Assembly: GCF_000166135.1 (NCBI RefSeq)
Contig: NC_014666.1
Location: 5,146,001 to 5,210,000, forward strand
Direction: 5' to 3'
Source of the DNA: Pseudofrankia inefficax
GTDB lineage: Bacteria > Actinomycetota > Actinomycetes > Frankiales > Frankiaceae
DNA: 64,000 bases
Part shown: in pieces, positions 54,201-64,000 of the stretch
Layout of the letters: each line of letters opens with the position of its first letter
How positions within the stretch are numbered: the first letter of the stretch is position 1
Notes under the pieces: model-generated
What the model was told of the DNA's origin: nothing
Seen by the model: the letters and a program-made list of their open reading frames with translations, nothing else
The model's database searches: none
Program-made: the position numbers and the translations under genes

Positions 54201-57200
54201 GCGTGACCGACGCGGAGGGACTGTGGCGGCTGCTCGACGGCGGCGTCGACGCCATCGGCGGCTTCCCCACCAATCGCGGCTGGGACCCGGACCTCTTCGA
54301 CCCGGACCCCGAGCGGGACGGCACGTCCTATGCCGACGCGGGCGGGTTCCTGCACGACGCGGACCTGTTCGACGCGGACTTCTTCGGCGTCAGCCCACGC
54401 GAGACGCTGGCGATGGACCCGCAGCAGCGGCTCCTGCTGGAGACGGCGTGGGAGGCGTTCGAGCGGGCCGGCATCCCCGCCGACACGCTGCGCGGCAGCC
54501 GCACCGGGGTCTTCGCCGGAGTCATCGCCCAGGAGTACGGGCAGGGCGGTCCCGCCCGTGGCGACCAGCTCGGCGGCTATCTGCTGACCGGCATGACCAG
54601 CAGCGTGGCGTCGGGCCGGGTGGCGTACACCTTCGGCCTGGAGGGCCCGGCGGTCACCGTCGACACGGCCTGCTCCTCGTCGCTGGTGGCCATCCACCTC
54701 GCCGCGCAGTCACTGCGCAGCGGCGAGTGCAGCCTGGCGCTGGCCGGCGGCGTGACCGTGATGGCGACGCCTGGTGTCCTCGTCGAGTTCAGCCGGCAGC
54801 GCGGCCTGTCCCCGGACGGGCGGGTGAAGGCGTTCGCCGCCGCCGCGGACGGCACCGGCTTCGCCGACGGCGCCGGGCTGCTCCTGCTCGAACGGCTCTC
54901 CGACGCCCGGGCCAACGGCCACCCCGTCCTCGCGCTGCTGCGCGGCAGCGCGGTCAACCAGGACGGCGCCTCCAACGGCCTCACCGCCCCCAACGGGCCC
55001 TCACAACAACGCGTCATCCAGCAGGCGCTGGCCAACGCACGCCTCACCCCCGCCGACGTCGACGCCGTCGAGGCCCACGGCACCGGCACCACCCTCGGCG
55101 ACCCCATCGAAGCCCAGGCACTCCTCGCCACCTACGGCCAGCAGCGATCCGACGACCAGCCGCTCTACCTCGGCTCCATCAAATCCAACATCGGCCACAG
55201 CCAGGCAGCCGCCGGCGTCGCCGGCGTCATCAAGATGGTCATGGCGCTACGCCACGCCACCCTCCCCAAGACCCTCCACGTCGACGCACCGACACCTCAC
55301 GTCGACTGGACCGCCGGAAACATCCAACTCCTGACCGACGCCACACCCTGGCCCGACCAGCAACGACCCCGCCGCGCCGCCGTCTCGTCCTTCGGCATCA
55401 GCGGCACCAACGCCCACCTCATCCTCGAACAGGCGGACCCGCTCCCACCGGCCCTCCCGGCCGGCGACCCGGCGGCGCCGCCCGGCGAGGCTGCGTCCGA
55501 GGCCGGCCTGGCGGCGAAGCCGGTCGCCTGGGTGCTGTCGGCCAGGTCCGACCCGGCGCTGCGCGCGGCCGCGGGCCGGCTGCGGGACGCCGTCACCGCC
55601 GGGCCGGAACGGCGGCCGGACGAGGTCGCGTTCACCCTGGCCACGGCGAGGACACATCTGGATCACCGGGCGGCCGTGGTCGGGTCGGCCACCGGCGAGC
55701 TGCTCGACGGGTTGGACGCGCTGGCGCGGGGTTCGGCCTCGTCCTCGCTGACCGTCGGACACACGCGCCGCACCGGCCGGACCGCGTTCCTGTTCACCGG
55801 GCAGGGCAGCCAGCGCGGTGGCGCCGGCCGGGAGCTGTCGGCCGCCTTCCCGGTCTTCGCCACGGCGTTCGACGAGGCGTGCGAGCACCTCGACACCCAC
55901 CTGGAGCACCGGCTCCGCGACGTCCTGTGGGCGCCCGACGGAGATCCGCTCGCCCCGCTGGTCCACGAGACCCGCTACACCCAACCGGCGTTGTTCGCGC
56001 TGGAGACGGCGCTGTTCCGGCTGGCCGAGTCGGTCGGCCCGCATCCCGACTACGTCGCCGGCCACTCGGTCGGCGAGCTCACCGCGGCCCACGTCGCCGG
56101 TGTCCTGACCCTGCCGGACGCCGCGGCGCTGGTCGCGGCGCGCGGCCGGCTGATGCAGGCGGCACCGGCCGGGGCGATGGTGTCGGTGCGGGCCGACGCC
56201 GACGAGGTCCTGGCGGCGCTGGCCGGTGTCGAGGACCGGGTGGCGGTCGCCGCCGTCAACGAGCCCGGCTCCGTGGTGTTGTCGGGAGACGCCGACGCCG
56301 TCCAGGCGGTCGCCGACGCGCTCGTGGCGCGGGGGCACCGCGCCCGCCGGCTGCCGGTCTCGCACGCGTTCCACTCGCCGCTCATGGACCCGGTCCTCGA
56401 CGAGTTCCGCGAGCTGGCGCGGACCGTCACCTACCAGCCGCCGACGCTCGCCGTCGTGTCCACCCTCACCGGGCAGGTGGCGACGGAGACCGACCTGACG
56501 ACGGCCGACTACTGGGTGCGCCAGCTGCGCGGCCAGGTCCAGTTCCTCGCCGCGGTCCAGGAGTTGCGGCGCCAGGGCGTGACGACGTTCCTCGAGCTGG
56601 GACCCGACGCGGCGCTGACGCCCGCCGTGCAGGCCGCGACGGCGCCAGGCGTGGCCGAGGCGACGGACCGGCGGGCGGCGACCGAGCCGGCGCCGGTCAC
56701 CGCTGTCGCCGCGCTGCGGCGGGACCGCCCGGAGGCAGCCGCCTTCGTCACGGCCCTGGCGTCGCTGCACGTCGCGGGGCTGCCCGTCGGCTGGCCGACG
56801 GTCCTGGGCTCGGACCGCCCACGGCTGGTCGACCTGCCGACCTACCCGTTCCAGCGCCAGCGGTTCTGGCTCGACGCCGGCAGAACGCGGGCGGACGTGA
56901 GCTCGGCCGGCATGGAGACCTCCGACCACCCGCTGTTCGGCGCCACCCTGGAGCTCGCCGACGCCGGCGGCACGAGCGACGGCGGCAGCGGCGGTGGCCC
57001 GGCCGGCGCCGGCGACCTGGTGCTGACCGGCCAGCTGTCGCCGGTGACCCACCCCTGGCTCGCCGACCACGCCATGGCCGGCGCGACGCTGCTGCCCGGC
57101 GCGGCCTTCGTCGAGCTGGCGATCCGGGCCGCAGACCGGGCCGGCTGCGCGGAGCTGGACGAGCTGACGCTCGAAACCCCGCTCGTGATCCCGGCGGACG

Positions 57201-60200
57201 GCGCCACCAGCATCCAGCTGACCGTGAGCCGAGCCGACGACGCCGGCAGCCGCCGCCTGGCCGTGTTCTCCCGCTGGTCGAGAACCCACCGTGGCGACGA
57301 CGCGGCCGGCGACCTGCCCTGGCAGCGCCACGCCACCGGCAGGATCAGCCAGGGCGAGCACGGACAGGACACCCCTGCCGGCCGGCCGGGCCGGGCGGCC
57401 GGCACCGAACCTGGCCAGACTGAGGCCTGGCCACCGGACGGCGCGACTCCCGTCGACGTCACCGACGCCTATCCCCTGCTCGCGGCGGCCGGCTACGAGT
57501 ACGGCGAGACGTTCCAGGCGCTGCGAGCGGCCTGGCGGCGCGGGCCGGAGCTCTACGCCGAGGTGCGGCTGCCCGCCACCACCGCGACCGACGGCTACGG
57601 CATCCACCCCGCACTGCTGGACGCGGCGCTGCATCCGCTCGCGCTCGCGGCCGTCAGCCCGGAGCCCGGGCCAGCCGGGGACGGATCGCGACCGGCGATG
57701 GGACTTCCGTTCTCCTGGTCCGGCACGAGGCTGCACGCCGCCGGAGCGACCCAGCTGCGCGTACGGATCGTCCCGGTCAGGCCCGGAACGGTGCGACTGC
57801 ACGCCAGCGACCCGGCGGGCCAGCCCGTCGTGACCGTCGACGAGCTGACCCTGCGCCAGGTGGAGGCGGGCCGGCTGCGTTCTCCCGCCCGTCAGGCGGC
57901 CGAGTCGCTGTTCGCCGTGGAGTGGGCCGAGGAGCCCATCGCGGCCGGGGCCCACGAGCCCGAACGGGACGGACCGTGGGCCGTGCTCGACCACTTCGCG
58001 CCCGACGGCGCGGACCGGGCCGGCACCGGTCCAAGCACCGACGGCCCGTCGCCGCGTTACCGGGACCTCGACCAGCTGCGCGACGCCCTGGCCGCGGGGT
58101 CACCAGTGCCGACCGTCGTCGTCGCCCCCGTGTACCCACGGCGGCCGTCGGCTCCGGCCGAGGCCGACGGTGTGCCGGCGACAGCCCGGGGTGTGCTGAC
58201 GGACGCCCTGACGCTCGTCCAGTCCTGGCTCGCCGACCAGCGGCTGGACGGCAGCCACCTGGTCGTCGTGACCCACCGGGCCGTGACCGTCGATCCTGGC
58301 GACGACCCGGACCTGACCGGCGCCGGGGTGTGGGGCCTGCTCCGTTCCGCGCAGAACGAGTTTCCCGGTCGCGTCACCGTCGTCGACACGGACGATCACG
58401 AGGGCACCGGCCTGGCGTGGCTGCGCTCCCGTGGAGTGGGCGCGGCGGATCTCCTGCGCGGGATCGTCGCCGCCGGCCACAGCCAGGCGGCGCTGCGAGC
58501 GGGCTCGGTACGCACGCCGCGGCTGCGCCGGGTACCCCTGCCGGCCGGGCCGCCGGCCCGGGACGACGCGGGACTGGCCCTGCTGGACCCGGCGGGGACA
58601 GTCCTGATCACCGGCGGCACCGGGGCTCTGGGCTCGCTCGTCGCTCGTCACCTGGTCGTCCGGCACGACGTCCGGCGCCTGGTCCTGACGAGCCGGCGCG
58701 GTCCTGAGGCGGCCGGCGCGACGGAGCTCGCCGACGAACTGCGCGCGCTCGGCGCGGACGTGCGGGTGGTGGCCTGCGACGTGGCGGACCGCGCGGAGCT
58801 GGCCACGGTGCTGGCCGGGATCCCGGCCGATCATCCCCTGACCGCGGTGGTACACGCGGCCGGCGTGCTGGACGACGGGCTCGTCACGGCGCTGACCGCC
58901 GAGCAGCTCGACCGGGTGACCCGCCCGAAGATCGACGCGGCCTGGCAGCTGCACGAGCTGACCCGCGGGCTGGACCTGGCGGCCTTCGTGCTGTTCTCCT
59001 CCGCGTCCGGCGTCCTCGGCGGCCCGGGGCAGGCCAACTACGCGGCGGCGAACACGTTCCTCGACGCGCTCGCCGCGCACCGGCAGGCGCTGGGGCTGCC
59101 GGCGACGTCCCTGGCCTGGGGGATGTGGGAGCCGTCCGCCGGCATGACCGAGAAACTCGGTGCCGCCGACCTGGCCCGGCTGCGCCGCACCGGCGTGACC
59201 CCGATGGCCCCGGACTACGCACTCGGGCTGCTCGACACCGCGGTGGCGGTCAGCCGCGCGCCGGACGTGGGCGTGAGCAGGGCGCTGCTCGTGGCCGCGC
59301 GGGTCGATCTGGCCGCCCTGCGCGCGCAGGCTGGTGCGGACGCGCTCTCGCCGTTGCTGCGGTCGCTGGTCACCGTCCCCACGCGCCGGGACGCCGCCAC
59401 CCAGGACGGTGCCTCGTGGGCGGCCCGGCTCGCCCGGCTCCCGGCGGCCGACGGGTACGAGCAGGCACTCGCGCTGGTCAACGACCACATCGTGGCCGTG
59501 CTCGGACGCGCCGCGGGCGACCGAGTGGATCCGGCCCGGGCCATGAGCGACCTCGGCTTCGACTCGCTGACCGCGGTGGACCTGCGCAACCGGCTGGACT
59601 CGGCGACCGGCCTGCGGCTTCCCGCGACCCTCGTCTTCGACTACCCCACGCCGGCCGCCCTCGCCGACCTCCTGCTGCGGGAAGCAGCCGGGCAGCCTTC
59701 GACGGCCGTACCGGCGCCCGTGGCGACCATCTCCGCCGCGCACGACGAGCCGATCGCGATCGTGGGGATGGCGTGCCGCTATCCCGGCGGGGTCACCGAC
59801 CCCGACAGCCTCTGGCGCCTGGTCACGGACGGGATCGACGCGACCAGCGACTTCCCGACCAACCGCGGCTGGGACCCCGACCTGTTCGACCCCGACCCAA
59901 CCCAACCCGGCAAGTCCTACGTCACCCGCTCGGGTTTCCTCCACGACGCCGACGAGTTCGACCCCGAGTTCTTCGGCCTCTCACCCCGCGAAACCCTCGC
60001 GATGGACCCACAGCAACGGCTGCTGCTCGAAACCGCGTGGGAAGCGCTGGAACACGCCCTCATCCCGGCCGACGCCCTGCGCGGCAGCAACACAGGCGTG
60101 TTCACCGGCGTCATGTACGACGACTACGGCGCCCGACTCGCCACACAACCCGGCCCGTTCGAAGGCCACCTCGGAACCGGCAGCGCCGGCAGCGTCGCCT

Positions 60201-63200
60201 CCGGACGGATCGCCTACACCTTCGGCCTCCAGGGCCCCGCCGTCACCATCGACACCGCGTGTTCCTCGTCGTTGGTCGCCATCCACCTCGCCGCCCAAGC
60301 GCTACGCAGCGGCGAATGCACCCTCGCCCTCGCCGGTGGCGTCACCGTCATGGCATCTCCCGGCGTCTTCGTCGAGTTCAGCCGCCAACGCGGCCTCGCC
60401 CCCGACGGCCGCATCAAATCGTTCGCCGCCGCCGCCGACGGCACCGCCTGGTCCGAAGGCGCCGGCCTGCTCCTACTGGCACGCCTGTCGGACGCCCGCG
60501 CGAACGGCCACCGGATCCTCGCCGTCCTGCGCGGCTCGGCGGTCAACCAGGACGGCGCCTCCAACGGCCTCACCGCCCCCAACGGCCTCTCCCAGCAGCG
60601 ACTCATCCACCAGGCGCTCGCCAACGCACGGCTCACCCCGGCCGACGTCGACGCCGTCGAAGCCCACGGAACCGGCACCCCACTCGGCGACCCCATCGAG
60701 GCCCAAGCCCTGCTCGCCACCTACGGCCAACAGCGGTCCGGTGACCAGCCGCTCCACCTCGGCTCGATCAAATCCAACATCGGCCACAGCCAGGCGGCGG
60801 CCGGCGTCGCCGGCGTCATCAAGATGGTCATGGCACTACGCCACGCCACCCTCCCCCGGACGCTGCACGTCGACGAACCCACCCCGCAGGTCGACTGGAC
60901 CTCGGGAAACGTCCAGCTCCTCACCGACTCGATGCCCTGGCCCGACCAGCACCGGCCCCGCCGCGCCGCCGTGTCCTCGTTCGGCATCAGCGGCACCAAC
61001 GCCCACCTCATCCTCGAACAAGCCCCCGACCTCCCCGAGACGGACACCACGGCGGCAGCCGCCCAGGCACCGACCGGCGAAGCCACGGAACCGCCCGGCG
61101 GGACGCCCGGGGGCAAGCCGACCGTCGATCCGGTCGTATGGGCGCTGTCCGCCAAGACGCGGCCGGCCCTGCGGGCGCAGGCCGCTCGCCTGCGCGCCGT
61201 CCTGGCGGAGCGGCCTGCCGCGGGCCCGGCCGCGGTCGCGGCCGCGCTCGGCCGCCGCAGCCTGCTCCCGCATCGAGCGACGGTGGTCGGATCCACACCG
61301 GACACGCTGCTCGCCGGCCTCGACGCGCTGGCGACGGACCAGCCGGCGGCCCAGCTGTCCGTCGCCCACCCCACCAGGACAGCCAGCCCGCGCGTGGTGT
61401 TCGTCTACCCGGGCCAGGGATCGCAATGGCCAGGCATGGCCGCCGGCCTCGCCGCAGCCGACCCGGTCTTTCACCAGGCATTGGAAGAAGCGACCACGGC
61501 GCTCGCGCCCTACGTCGACTGGAACCCCGCCACACTCCTCGACGGCCACGATCCAGGCTTCGACCGGGTCGACGTCGTCCAACCCGCCCTCTGGGCCGTC
61601 ATGATCGCCCTCACCACCTGGTGGCGCGCACACGGCATTGTGCCCGACGCCGTCGTCGGACACAGCCAAGGCGAAATCGCAGCCGCAGTCGCCGCAGGAA
61701 TCCTCACCCTCGACCAAGGCGCCCACCTCATCACCACCCGCGCACACCTCCTACGCCAACTCGCCGGCACCGGCGGCATGCTCACCCTCCCCCACACCCT
61801 CACCCCCGACGACATCCCCGACGGCCTACACATCGCCGCCTACAACAGCCCCACCCACACCGTCCTCGCCGGACCCACCGAACCACTCCACAAAGCCCTC
61901 GCCGACTACCGCGCCTGCGGCATCCGAGCCCGGCTCATCGATGTGACCTACGCCAGCCACACCCCCGCCATCGAATCCCTCCAAGAAGAACTCCTCACCC
62001 AACTCGCCACCCTCACCCCACACACCAACACCGAAGGCAGCCCCACCTTCTACTCCACCCGCACCACCCACCCCCTCAACCCCGACCAACTCACCCCCCA
62101 CTACTGGTACGACAACCTCCGCCACCCCGTACGCCTCACCGAAACCATCACCAACACCCAAAGCGACGGCCACACCCACTGGATAGAGATCAGCCCGCAC
62201 CCCACCCTTATTGCGGCCCTACACGACACCCTCGAAACCACCCACGACTCCGTCGTCCTGCACACGCTGCGACGCGACCACGACACCCCCGCCGACCACC
62301 TGACAGCCCTCACCACCGCCTGGGCCCACGGCCTCCCCACCCACTGGCAGCCAGCCGGAGCCAACCCGGCACCCGACCTACCCACCTACCCCTTCCAACG
62401 CCAGCGCTACTGGCTCGACCCCCCACCCCCACACACCAGCCCCACCGAACACGGCCACCCGTGGATCACCCACACCACCGAGCATCCCGACGGCACCCAC
62501 CACCACTCCGGCCACCTCAACCCGGCCGACCACCCGTGGCTCGCCGACCACACCGTCGCCGACGCCGCGATCCTCCCCGCCACCGCCTACCTCGACCTCA
62601 CCCTTCACGCCACCCAGCACCTGGCGCGGAGCACACCCGTCCACATCGACGACCTCACCCTCCACACGCCGATGCTGGTCGACGAGCCCACCGACCTCCA
62701 TCTCACGGTCACGCCCACCAGTCCACGCACCGTCACCATTCACAGCCGCCCCACCCACCCCAGCACCCCCAACCCCACGCCGTGGACCCACCACGCCACC
62801 GCCACGCTCAGCCACCCCACACCCGGCCAGACCCCACCGCCGAACCCCGGCAGCTGGCCACCCCCCGACACCGAACGCCACGACCTCACCGACGCCTACC
62901 GGCAGCTCGCCACCGCCGGCTACCGCTACGGGCCGGCCTTCCAGAACCTCCATCAGCTCTGGACCGACCCGGGCCGAACCACCCACTACGCCCAGGTCGA
63001 ACTACCGCCCGCCCACGCCACCACCGGGCACACCCTCCACCCAGCGCTCCTCGACGCGGCCCTGCACTCCCTGGCGCTCACCCTTGTCGGCGACGGCGGC
63101 ACGCCGGGCCTGCCGTTCTCCTGGTCCGGTGTCCGGCTGTACGCATCCGGCGCGACCGCGCTGCGGGCGACCATCACGCAGACCGGCCCGTCGACCTTCG

Positions 63201-64000
63201 CGCTCGACCTGAGGGACCTCTCGGGTGCGCCTGTCCTGTCCGTCGACTCCCTGGCGCTGCGGCCCATCTCGCTCGACCAGCTCGCCGCGCGGGCGTACCC
63301 GCTGCACGACACGGTCTGGACGCCGCTGCAGCCCGGCGCCCACGCCGGTACGGGCGCGCGTGCTGGCACCTGGGCCGTCCTCGGCGCCGGGCCCGGTATC
63401 CCGGGCGGCGACAGCCACCCGGACCTCGCCGCTCTCCGCGCGGCGCTCGACGCCGGCGCGACACCTCCGCCGGCCGTGTTCACCTTCCTCGCCGGCGCGG
63501 TACCGCCCGACTCCCACCGGCCGCGGGACGCCCGTGCCACGACGGCCGCTGCGCTGCGGTTCCTGCAGGACTGGCTCGCGGACGACAGGCTGAGCGACAC
63601 GCTGCTCGTCGTCGGCACCCGCGACGCCGTCGTGGTCCCGCCGACGGTTCCGGACCCGGCGGCGAGCCCGGCGGCGGGTGACGCGCCGAACCTGAGCGAG
63701 GCCCCGCTGTGGGGACTGGTCCGATCGGCGCAGGCCGAGCATCCCGACCGTTTCGTGCTGCTGGACGTCGGCACGCCCACCGACGCGGAGCCGCCGGGCC
63801 GGTACTGGCTCCCGGACGCGCTCGGGTCGCTGGTCCGGTCCGGGGAGCCGCAGGCGGCGCTGCGGCGCGGCCAGCTCCACGTCCCCCGGCTGGCTCAGCT
63901 GCCGGCGACACCCACCCCGGCCGACGAGGATTCCGGACCGGAGTTCGACCCGGACGGCACGGTCCTGATCACCGGTGGCACCGGCGGCCTGGGCAGCCTG
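42212..64000 (+). CDS. Type I modular PKS, 5' part: modules M4-M7 (runs off window)
   Basis: The frame is open from 42212 to the window edge, at least 7263 residues. The N-terminus is a coiled-coil docking segment ([20 protein letters not shown]) that fits the tail of the preceding PKS 46 bp upstream. M4: KS Cys206, AT Ser651 with YASH from 746, DH His946/Asp1113, B-type KR Tyr1570, ACP Ser1747. M5: KS Cys1982, AT Ser2443 with TAGH 2544-2547, DH His2756/Asp2940, ER, B-type KR Tyr3743, ACP Ser3918. M6: KS Cys4154, AT Ser4619 with HAFH from 4718, DH His4953/Asp5137, B-type KR Tyr5610, ACP Ser5785. M7: KS Cys6017, AT Ser6485 with YASH from 6580, DH His6780/Asp6948, and a KR cut just after GGTGGLGSL. 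Predicted extenders are methylmalonyl, ethylmalonyl-like, malonyl, methylmalonyl. The alternative start ATG 42179 would add 11 residues. Confidence 0.96.
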   Translation, partial: METAHDRLVAALRASVKETERLRQRFRSLEAASTEPIAIVGMACRYPGGVTDPDGLWRLVTDGVDATSDFPTNRGWDPDLYDPDPIQPGRSYVTRSGFLHDADEFDPEFFGLSPRETLAMDPQQRLLLETAWEALEHALIPAEALRGSDTGVFTGVMYDDYGARLAARSGPFEGHLGTGSAGSVASGRIAYTFGLRGPAVTVDTACSSSLVAIHLAAQALRSGECSLALAGGVTVMASPGVFVEFSRQRGLAPDGRVKSFAAGADGTAWSEGAGLLLLERLSDAQANGRRILAVLRGSAVNQDGASNGLTAPNGPSQQRLIRQALANARLTPADVDAVEAHGTGTPLGDPIEAEALLATYGQQRSGDQPLFLGSIKSNIGHSQAAAGVAGVIKMVMALRHATLPRTLHVDAPTPHVDWAAGNVRLLAEATPWPDQDRPRRAAVSSFGISGTNAHLILEQAPDLPGEPAGEPTVDPVAWVLSAKTPAGLREQASRLHTALTDRSDTDPSAVANGLARRGTFTHRAAITATHQTDLLAGLDALATDQPAVQLVTGKANSSPQVVFVYPGQGSQWPGMAAGLATADPVFHQALEEATTALAPYVDWNPATLLDGHDPGFDRVDVVQPALWAVMIALTTWWRQHGVTPAAVVGHSQGEIAAAVTAGILTLDQGAHLITTRAHLLRQLAGTGGMLTIPHTLTPDDIPDGLHIAAHNSPTNTVLAGPTEPLHKALAHYQQQGIRARLIDVDYASHTPAIEPLREELLTQLAGLTPNPAPDGNPRFYSTRTTHPLNPDQLTPHYWYDNLRHPVHLTQTITNTQQDGHTHWIEISPHPTLTTALHDTLETTPNPVVLHTLRRDHDTPTHHLTALTTAWAHGLPTHWHTAETSPAPDLPTYPFQRQRYWLNPPPATTSSDEHDHPWITHTTDLPDGTHLLTGALNPAEHPWLSDHTVADAAILPATAYLDLTLHTAQHLARDGDTPLHLDDLTLHAPLPTDQPTDLQLTATPPTPTGERTLTIHSRPSNTTDPWTHHATATLTSSSQTPPPSPGTWPLPNTEPDDLTHAYQQLATAGYHYGPAFQNLHQLWTDPGRTTHHAHLELPPTLTTAGHTLHPALLDAALHPVALAETGDDGSMVIPYAWSGVRLHSTGATALRAELRRHDPSSYGLTLWDQDGRLVATVDSIAMRRLAPGQSLVARRPVPLHRVAWETLRDKASSRVDGSRLAVLGAAAPAAELAEAVGAAHTYSGLAALVDAIDAGAAVPELVLALASPAATDADNENDGQEAAASRNGEGSSEPERARRVTADVLELLRTWVGGTRLGDARLAVLTRGAVGVTAEDKADGLADAPVWGLVRAAQHEHPGQFSVVDVDGRPRTYAALPAALASAAADLESQLAVRDGVAFVPRLRRTVPRPAAATETAGIDPDGTVLITGGTGGLGSLLARHLVTTHDVRHLLLTSRRGLESPGASELVAELTDLGAQVNIVACDHTDPAQVAALLADVPDAHPLRAVFHTAGTLHDATLTTLTPAHLDDVLPTKIDAAWHLHEQTRELPLTHFVLYSSLAGTLGAPGQANYAAANTYLDTLAHHRHTQGLPATTLAWGLWQHTSGMTQNLTTTDHTRIDTTGVRPLTTEQGHALLDAALTGNEPTLVAAHLDTTRSRTGADGAVPPMLRALLPAAPRSATGPGTDPGAGPASLGAASTWISQVRALPAQRRLDTAVDLVRAHVAVVLGHANSSSVDPDRALNELGFDSLTAVEFRNRLGATTGLRLPPTLVFDHPTAAAVARHLLSLAIPADVDVDQPDGVRADAESGRAAADEPIAIVAMACRYPGGVASPEDLWNLVAEGRDAIGAFPTNRGWDPGVFDPDPEHAGTAYANVGGFVYDADEFDADLFGISPRESVATDPQQRLLLETAWETFERAGIPAESLRGSRTGVFAGVMYYDYGSHVGQPPEGFEGYMGAGGSIVSGRVAYTFGLEGPAVTVDTACSSSLVAVHLAAAALRNGECGLALAGGVTVMATPSVFIEFSRQRGLSPDGRCKSFAAGANGTGFAEGAGLLLLERLSDAQANGHQVLAVLRGSAVNSDGASNGLTAPNGPSQQRVIRQALANARLTAADVDVLEAHGTGTTLGDPIEADAVLATYGQRPADSPPLRLGSVKSNIGHTQAAAGVAGIIKMVLALRHGTLPKTLHVDEPTPHVDWTAGRVSLLADAEPWPDLGRPRRAAVSSFGISGTNAHVVIEQAPLAEPVSPADPVEALVPGEDSDGAPETPLVWLLSARSEAALRAHADRLHTAVTGDDAPGSAAVAAALATRDHLERRAAVVGTDPATLAAALQAVRSGEPSPHVARGTAAPGRTRTVFVFPGQGTQWLGMARELDDTYEVFRRSVRDCARALSAFVDWSVVDVLRGEPTAPPLSRVDVVQPALFTMMVSLAELWRAHGVHPDAVVGHSQGEIAAAYVAGGLSLDDAARIVAMRSLAWRRLEGRGGMLSVTLPAEAARDRLRRFGDDLAIAAVNSPGSVTVSGFPEALDELAAELTAAGTRARRIPGVNTAGHSEQVVVLRDQVLAELADLTPRTSQVPFVSTVTGDFLDTAGLDNAYWYRNLREPVLFEQGIRALAAGFGLFVEVSPHPVLTPSIGATVEDALAAAPGAIAPAMLGTLRRDDGGPARFVASLAAAHAHGASVDWGTVLPPARPPLPALPTYPFQRRRYWLEPGDRGADVAAAGMEGAGHPLLGATVELAGGDGLLLTGRLSLATHPWLADHALLGTVLLPGAAFVDLALHAGDRLARDTAGLADDLAVEELTLEAPLVLPQDGAVRVQLTATAAGADGRGTFAVYAQPITDAGTDGTGSARWTRHATGVLAAAGADTAGWAGSDPAVAPVWPPAAAEPVDLDDVYPRLAEAGYQYGPAFQGLRAAWRLGERLLAEIELPEGSSAAGFGLHPALFDAALHPLVLAATSGAGDRLGLPFAWSGVRLFATGATTLRASITPTGPATYQVVLADPDGELVAAVAALRTRPVTPEQLAAAVHGAVADAPMFHVEWAAAAEDSATYDVDEFARWAVIDGQDPVRFAPPGCRHYPDLAALRAAVADGGTVPETVLVPLVPASAGPSRPGGAPAAGRVPGERSAPTSPARPARAVLDDAVELVRQWEADSAFEGSRLVVVTRGAVAAAPADGARIDLVHAPVWGMLRTAQTERPDRGIVLVDLDPRPGASAPPAVGPGPEVGTPDPAGLAHRDVLAAVAAGQPQVAVRSHRLYLPRLASSPEPRLTPPPTRDWRLDSGADGSLDSLALVADPAADAPLAPGHVRVSVRAAGLNFRDVLIALGMYPGEATVGSEAAGVVVEVGEGVTDLAVGDRVTGFLAAAIGTTGTADSRLLVRIPAGWSFAQAASFPVVFLTAWYGLVDLARLEPGERVLVHAAAGGVGMAAAQIARHLGAEVYGTASPGKWAAARSTGFDDGHLANSRTLDFAGRFLGATDGAGMDVVLNALTGDFVDASLRLLPRGGRFVEMGKTDVRDPERIAADHPGVAYRAFELMEAGPDRTREMLHEIVELFERGVLTPLPLTAWDVREAPEAFRHLQHAHHVGKVVLTVPRPPDPAGTVLVTGGTGTLGGIVARHLVQAHGVRHLVLASRGGPAADGAAGLAEELTALGADVDVVACDVADRAALAGLLDAIPAAHPLTAVVHAAGTLDDGIVTELTPRRVDRVLRPKLDAAWHLDDLTRERGLDLAAFVLFSSLSGILGAPGQGNYAAANSFLDALATQRRAAGLPATSMAWGLWSASSGMTGPLARVDLARLRRAGVVPLADDAALALFDAGLASPRANVVTARLDLPALRAAADGDTVPALLRGLARGPGRRAVAAGGSQAGGTAGTSGWARRLSRVSAADRLGLARDLVRTHVAAVLGHASPQDVEPDRALSDLGFDSLTAVELRNRLGAATGLRLPATLVFDHPTVNALAARLLADTAGAAGPEHERAAAGPAMTGPDGSDDPIAIVAMACRYPGGVTDAEGLWRLLDGGVDAIGGFPTNRGWDPDLFDPDPERDGTSYADAGGFLHDADLFDADFFGVSPRETLAMDPQQRLLLETAWEAFERAGIPADTLRGSRTGVFAGVIAQEYGQGGPARGDQLGGYLLTGMTSSVASGRVAYTFGLEGPAVTVDTACSSSLVAIHLAAQSLRSGECSLALAGGVTVMATPGVLVEFSRQRGLSPDGRVKAFAAAADGTGFADGAGLLLLERLSDARANGHPVLALLRGSAVNQDGASNGLTAPNGPSQQRVIQQALANARLTPADVDAVEAHGTGTTLGDPIEAQALLATYGQQRSDDQPLYLGSIKSNIGHSQAAAGVAGVIKMVMALRHATLPKTLHVDAPTPHVDWTAGNIQLLTDATPWPDQQRPRRAAVSSFGISGTNAHLILEQADPLPPALPAGDPAAPPGEAASEAGLAAKPVAWVLSARSDPALRAAAGRLRDAVTAGPERRPDEVAFTLATARTHLDHRAAVVGSATGELLDGLDALARGSASSSLTVGHTRRTGRTAFLFTGQGSQRGGAGRELSAAFPVFATAFDEACEHLDTHLEHRLRDVLWAPDGDPLAPLVHETRYTQPALFALETALFRLAESVGPHPDYVAGHSVGELTAAHVAGVLTLPDAAALVAARGRLMQAAPAGAMVSVRADADEVLAALAGVEDRVAVAAVNEPGSVVLSGDADAVQAVADALVARGHRARRLPVSHAFHSPLMDPVLDEFRELARTVTYQPPTLAVVSTLTGQVATETDLTTADYWVRQLRGQVQFLAAVQELRRQGVTTFLELGPDAALTPAVQAATAPGVAEATDRRAATEPAPVTAVAALRRDRPEAAAFVTALASLHVAGLPVGWPTVLGSDRPRLVDLPTYPFQRQRFWLDAGRTRADVSSAGMETSDHPLFGATLELADAGGTSDGGSGGGPAGAGDLVLTGQLSPVTHPWLADHAMAGATLLPGAAFVELAIRAADRAGCAELDELTLETPLVIPADGATSIQLTVSRADDAGSRRLAVFSRWSRTHRGDDAAGDLPWQRHATGRISQGEHGQDTPAGRPGRAAGTEPGQTEAWPPDGATPVDVTDAYPLLAAAGYEYGETFQALRAAWRRGPELYAEVRLPATTATDGYGIHPALLDAALHPLALAAVSPEPGPAGDGSRPAMGLPFSWSGTRLHAAGATQLRVRIVPVRPGTVRLHASDPAGQPVVTVDELTLRQVEAGRLRSPARQAAESLFAVEWAEEPIAAGAHEPERDGPWAVLDHFAPDGADRAGTGPSTDGPSPRYRDLDQLRDALAAGSPVPTVVVAPVYPRRPSAPAEADGVPATARGVLTDALTLVQSWLADQRLDGSHLVVVTHRAVTVDPGDDPDLTGAGVWGLLRSAQNEFPGRVTVVDTDDHEGTGLAWLRSRGVGAADLLRGIVAAGHSQAALRAGSVRTPRLRRVPLPAGPPARDDAGLALLDPAGTVLITGGTGALGSLVARHLVVRHDVRRLVLTSRRGPEAAGATELADELRALGADVRVVACDVADRAELATVLAGIPADHPLTAVVHAAGVLDDGLVTALTAEQLDRVTRPKIDAAWQLHELTRGLDLAAFVLFSSASGVLGGPGQANYAAANTFLDALAAHRQALGLPATSLAWGMWEPSAGMTEKLGAADLARLRRTGVTPMAPDYALGLLDTAVAVSRAPDVGVSRALLVAARVDLAALRAQAGADALSPLLRSLVTVPTRRDAATQDGASWAARLARLPAADGYEQALALVNDHIVAVLGRAAGDRVDPARAMSDLGFDSLTAVDLRNRLDSATGLRLPATLVFDYPTPAALADLLLREAAGQPSTAVPAPVATISAAHDEPIAIVGMACRYPGGVTDPDSLWRLVTDGIDATSDFPTNRGWDPDLFDPDPTQPGKSYVTRSGFLHDADEFDPEFFGLSPRETLAMDPQQRLLLETAWEALEHALIPADALRGSNTGVFTGVMYDDYGARLATQPGPFEGHLGTGSAGSVASGRIAYTFGLQGPAVTIDTACSSSLVAIHLAAQALRSGECTLALAGGVTVMASPGVFVEFSRQRGLAPDGRIKSFAAAADGTAWSEGAGLLLLARLSDARANGHRILAVLRGSAVNQDGASNGLTAPNGLSQQRLIHQALANARLTPADVDAVEAHGTGTPLGDPIEAQALLATYGQQRSGDQPLHLGSIKSNIGHSQAAAGVAGVIKMVMALRHATLPRTLHVDEPTPQVDWTSGNVQLLTDSMPWPDQHRPRRAAVSSFGISGTNAHLILEQAPDLPETDTTAAAAQAPTGEATEPPGGTPGGKPTVDPVVWALSAKTRPALRAQAARLRAVLAERPAAGPAAVAAALGRRSLLPHRATVVGSTPDTLLAGLDALATDQPAAQLSVAHPTRTASPRVVFVYPGQGSQWPGMAAGLAAADPVFHQALEEATTALAPYVDWNPATLLDGHDPGFDRVDVVQPALWAVMIALTTWWRAHGIVPDAVVGHSQGEIAAAVAAGILTLDQGAHLITTRAHLLRQLAGTGGMLTLPHTLTPDDIPDGLHIAAYNSPTHTVLAGPTEPLHKALADYRACGIRARLIDVTYASHTPAIESLQEELLTQLATLTPHTNTEGSPTFYSTRTTHPLNPDQLTPHYWYDNLRHPVRLTETITNTQSDGHTHWIEISPHPTLIAALHDTLETTHDSVVLHTLRRDHDTPADHLTALTTAWAHGLPTHWQPAGANPAPDLPTYPFQRQRYWLDPPPPHTSPTEHGHPWITHTTEHPDGTHHHSGHLNPADHPWLADHTVADAAILPATAYLDLTLHATQHLARSTPVHIDDLTLHTPMLVDEPTDLHLTVTPTSPRTVTIHSRPTHPSTPNPTPWTHHATATLSHPTPGQTPPPNPGSWPPPDTERHDLTDAYRQLATAGYRYGPAFQNLHQLWTDPGRTTHYAQVELPPAHATTGHTLHPALLDAALHSLALTLVGDGGTPGLPFSWSGVRLYASGATALRATITQTGPSTFALDLRDLSGAPVLSVDSLALRPISLDQLAARAYPLHDTVWTPLQPGAHAGTGARAGTWAVLGAGPGIPGGDSHPDLAALRAALDAGATPPPAVFTFLAGAVPPDSHRPRDARATTAAALRFLQDWLADDRLSDTLLVVGTRDAVVVPPTVPDPAASPAAGDAPNLSEAPLWGLVRSAQAEHPDRFVLLDVGTPTDAEPPGRYWLPDALGSLVRSGEPQAALRRGQLHVPRLAQLPATPTPADEDSGPEFDPDGTVLITGGTGGLGSL
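43907..44517 (+). repeat. 611-bp near-exact repeat in AT of M4 (partner 26515-27125)
   Basis: Second copy of the methylmalonyl AT block of M1, with one base changed (44032). DNA immediately before and after diverges, so the exchanged unit corresponds to the AT catalytic core. Confidence 0.9.
46724..47022 (+). repeat. 299-bp exact repeat in KR of M4 (partner 13195-13493)
   Basis: Identical to the KR of the penultimate module (8398 gene). The DNA just before (about 46490-46720) and after (about 47040-47120) instead follows the KR of the 2303 gene, making this KR a three-part mosaic. Confidence 0.88.
47645..54080 (+). other. Module M5: KS-AT(TAGH, probable ethylmalonyl)-DH-ER-KR-ACP
   Basis: The AT has GHSQGE like methylmalonyl ATs, but the specificity tetrapeptide is TAGH (49841-49852), a form known from ethylmalonyl-CoA-specific ATs. 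The AT sequence is unlike the cassette shared by L, M1, M4 and M7. DH canonical ([28 protein letters not shown]). [16 protein letters not shown] and [11 protein letters not shown] (about 52440-52475). KR: LDD, B-type. Predicts a fully reduced unit with a longer side chain. Confidence 0.88.
54155..59680 (+). other. Module M6: KS-AT(malonyl)-DH-KR-ACP
   Basis: The AT has HAFH. The DH has [17 protein letters not shown] and LPFSWSG, but YGP reads YGE (about 57495-57518). The KR has LDD (B-type), predicting a trans alkene. The KS active-site DNA (54602-54728) closely matches that of M2 (about 31766-31891). Confidence 0.9.
59744..64000 (+). other. Module M7 (partial): KS-AT(methylmalonyl)-DH-KR start
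   Basis: The KS resembles that of M4 along its length. The AT has YASH and mixes segments of the loading AT and the M1/M4 AT. The DH first motif is [10 protein letters not shown] (Gly to Asp, as in M4), with LPFSWSGV and LLDAALH intact. The KR is cut after its nucleotide-binding loop, so KR type, ACP and anything after are unknown. Confidence 0.9.

Noticed and set aside
1-64000. TTA leucine codons as a sign of bldA control
   Set aside because: I noticed no in-frame TTA codon while reading the genes, though I did not scan every codon exhaustively.

Overview
The window is almost wholly coding on the + strand and very GC-rich, with actinobacterial codon use (third positions nearly always G or C). 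It lies inside one large biosynthetic gene cluster: a modular type I polyketide synthase (PKS) plus a four-gene tetronate-forming cassette. The DNA points to a filamentous actinomycete (a streptomycete, Actinomadura or Frankia-like organism), but the genus cannot be fixed from it. I see no RNA genes, insertion sequences, CRISPR arrays, regulators or transporters, and no gene on the - strand.

Layout. (1) 1-2273: 3' part of a PKS gene (end of DH, KR, ACP, C-terminal docking tail). (2) 2303-8395: one-module PKS (KS-AT[malonyl]-DH-KR-ACP, the DH looking degenerate). (3) 8398-17436: two-module PKS (KS-AT[methylmalonyl]-DH-KR-ACP, then KS-AT[malonyl]-ACP with no reductive domain, thioesterase or C-terminal docking tail). 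(4) 17405-21598: four overlapping small genes for an FkbH-like glyceryl-ACP synthase, a free-standing ACP, an E2-type acyltransferase and an alpha/beta hydrolase. (5) 21715-42165: 6816-residue PKS that opens with a KSQ loading module (L), then M1 (methylmalonyl, DH-ER-KR), M2 (malonyl, A-type KR) and M3 (malonyl, DH-KR). (6) 42212 to the window end: at least 7263 residues, with M4 (methylmalonyl, DH-KR), M5 (unusual TAGH-type AT, probably ethylmalonyl; DH-ER-KR), M6 (malonyl, DH-KR) and M7 (methylmalonyl, DH, KR cut by the window edge).

How they work together (inference from domain logic and known tetronate pathways). The chain starts on the gene at 21715 with propionate, made by decarboxylating methylmalonyl-ACP. 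It passes to the 42212 protein, then to PKS genes not visible here, and returns to the three PKS genes at the left of the window. The last module (14071-17300) leaves a beta-ketoacyl-ACP that has no TE to release it. The FkbH-like protein would load a three-carbon glyceryl unit on the small ACP. A FabH-like ketosynthase III, not present in this window, would join the two and close the tetronate ring. The acyltransferase and hydrolase would then acetylate the ring hydroxymethyl and eliminate acetate, giving an exocyclic methylene. The product is therefore predicted to be a tetronate polyketide with at least 11 extension modules (spirotetronate or polyether tetronate class undecided). Physically the assembly line is permuted: its last genes lie upstream of its first.

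A second theme is strong internal duplication. Several domains share exact or near-exact DNA blocks (up to 611 bp with one mismatch), arranged as mosaics, which suggests recent recombination or gene conversion between modules.
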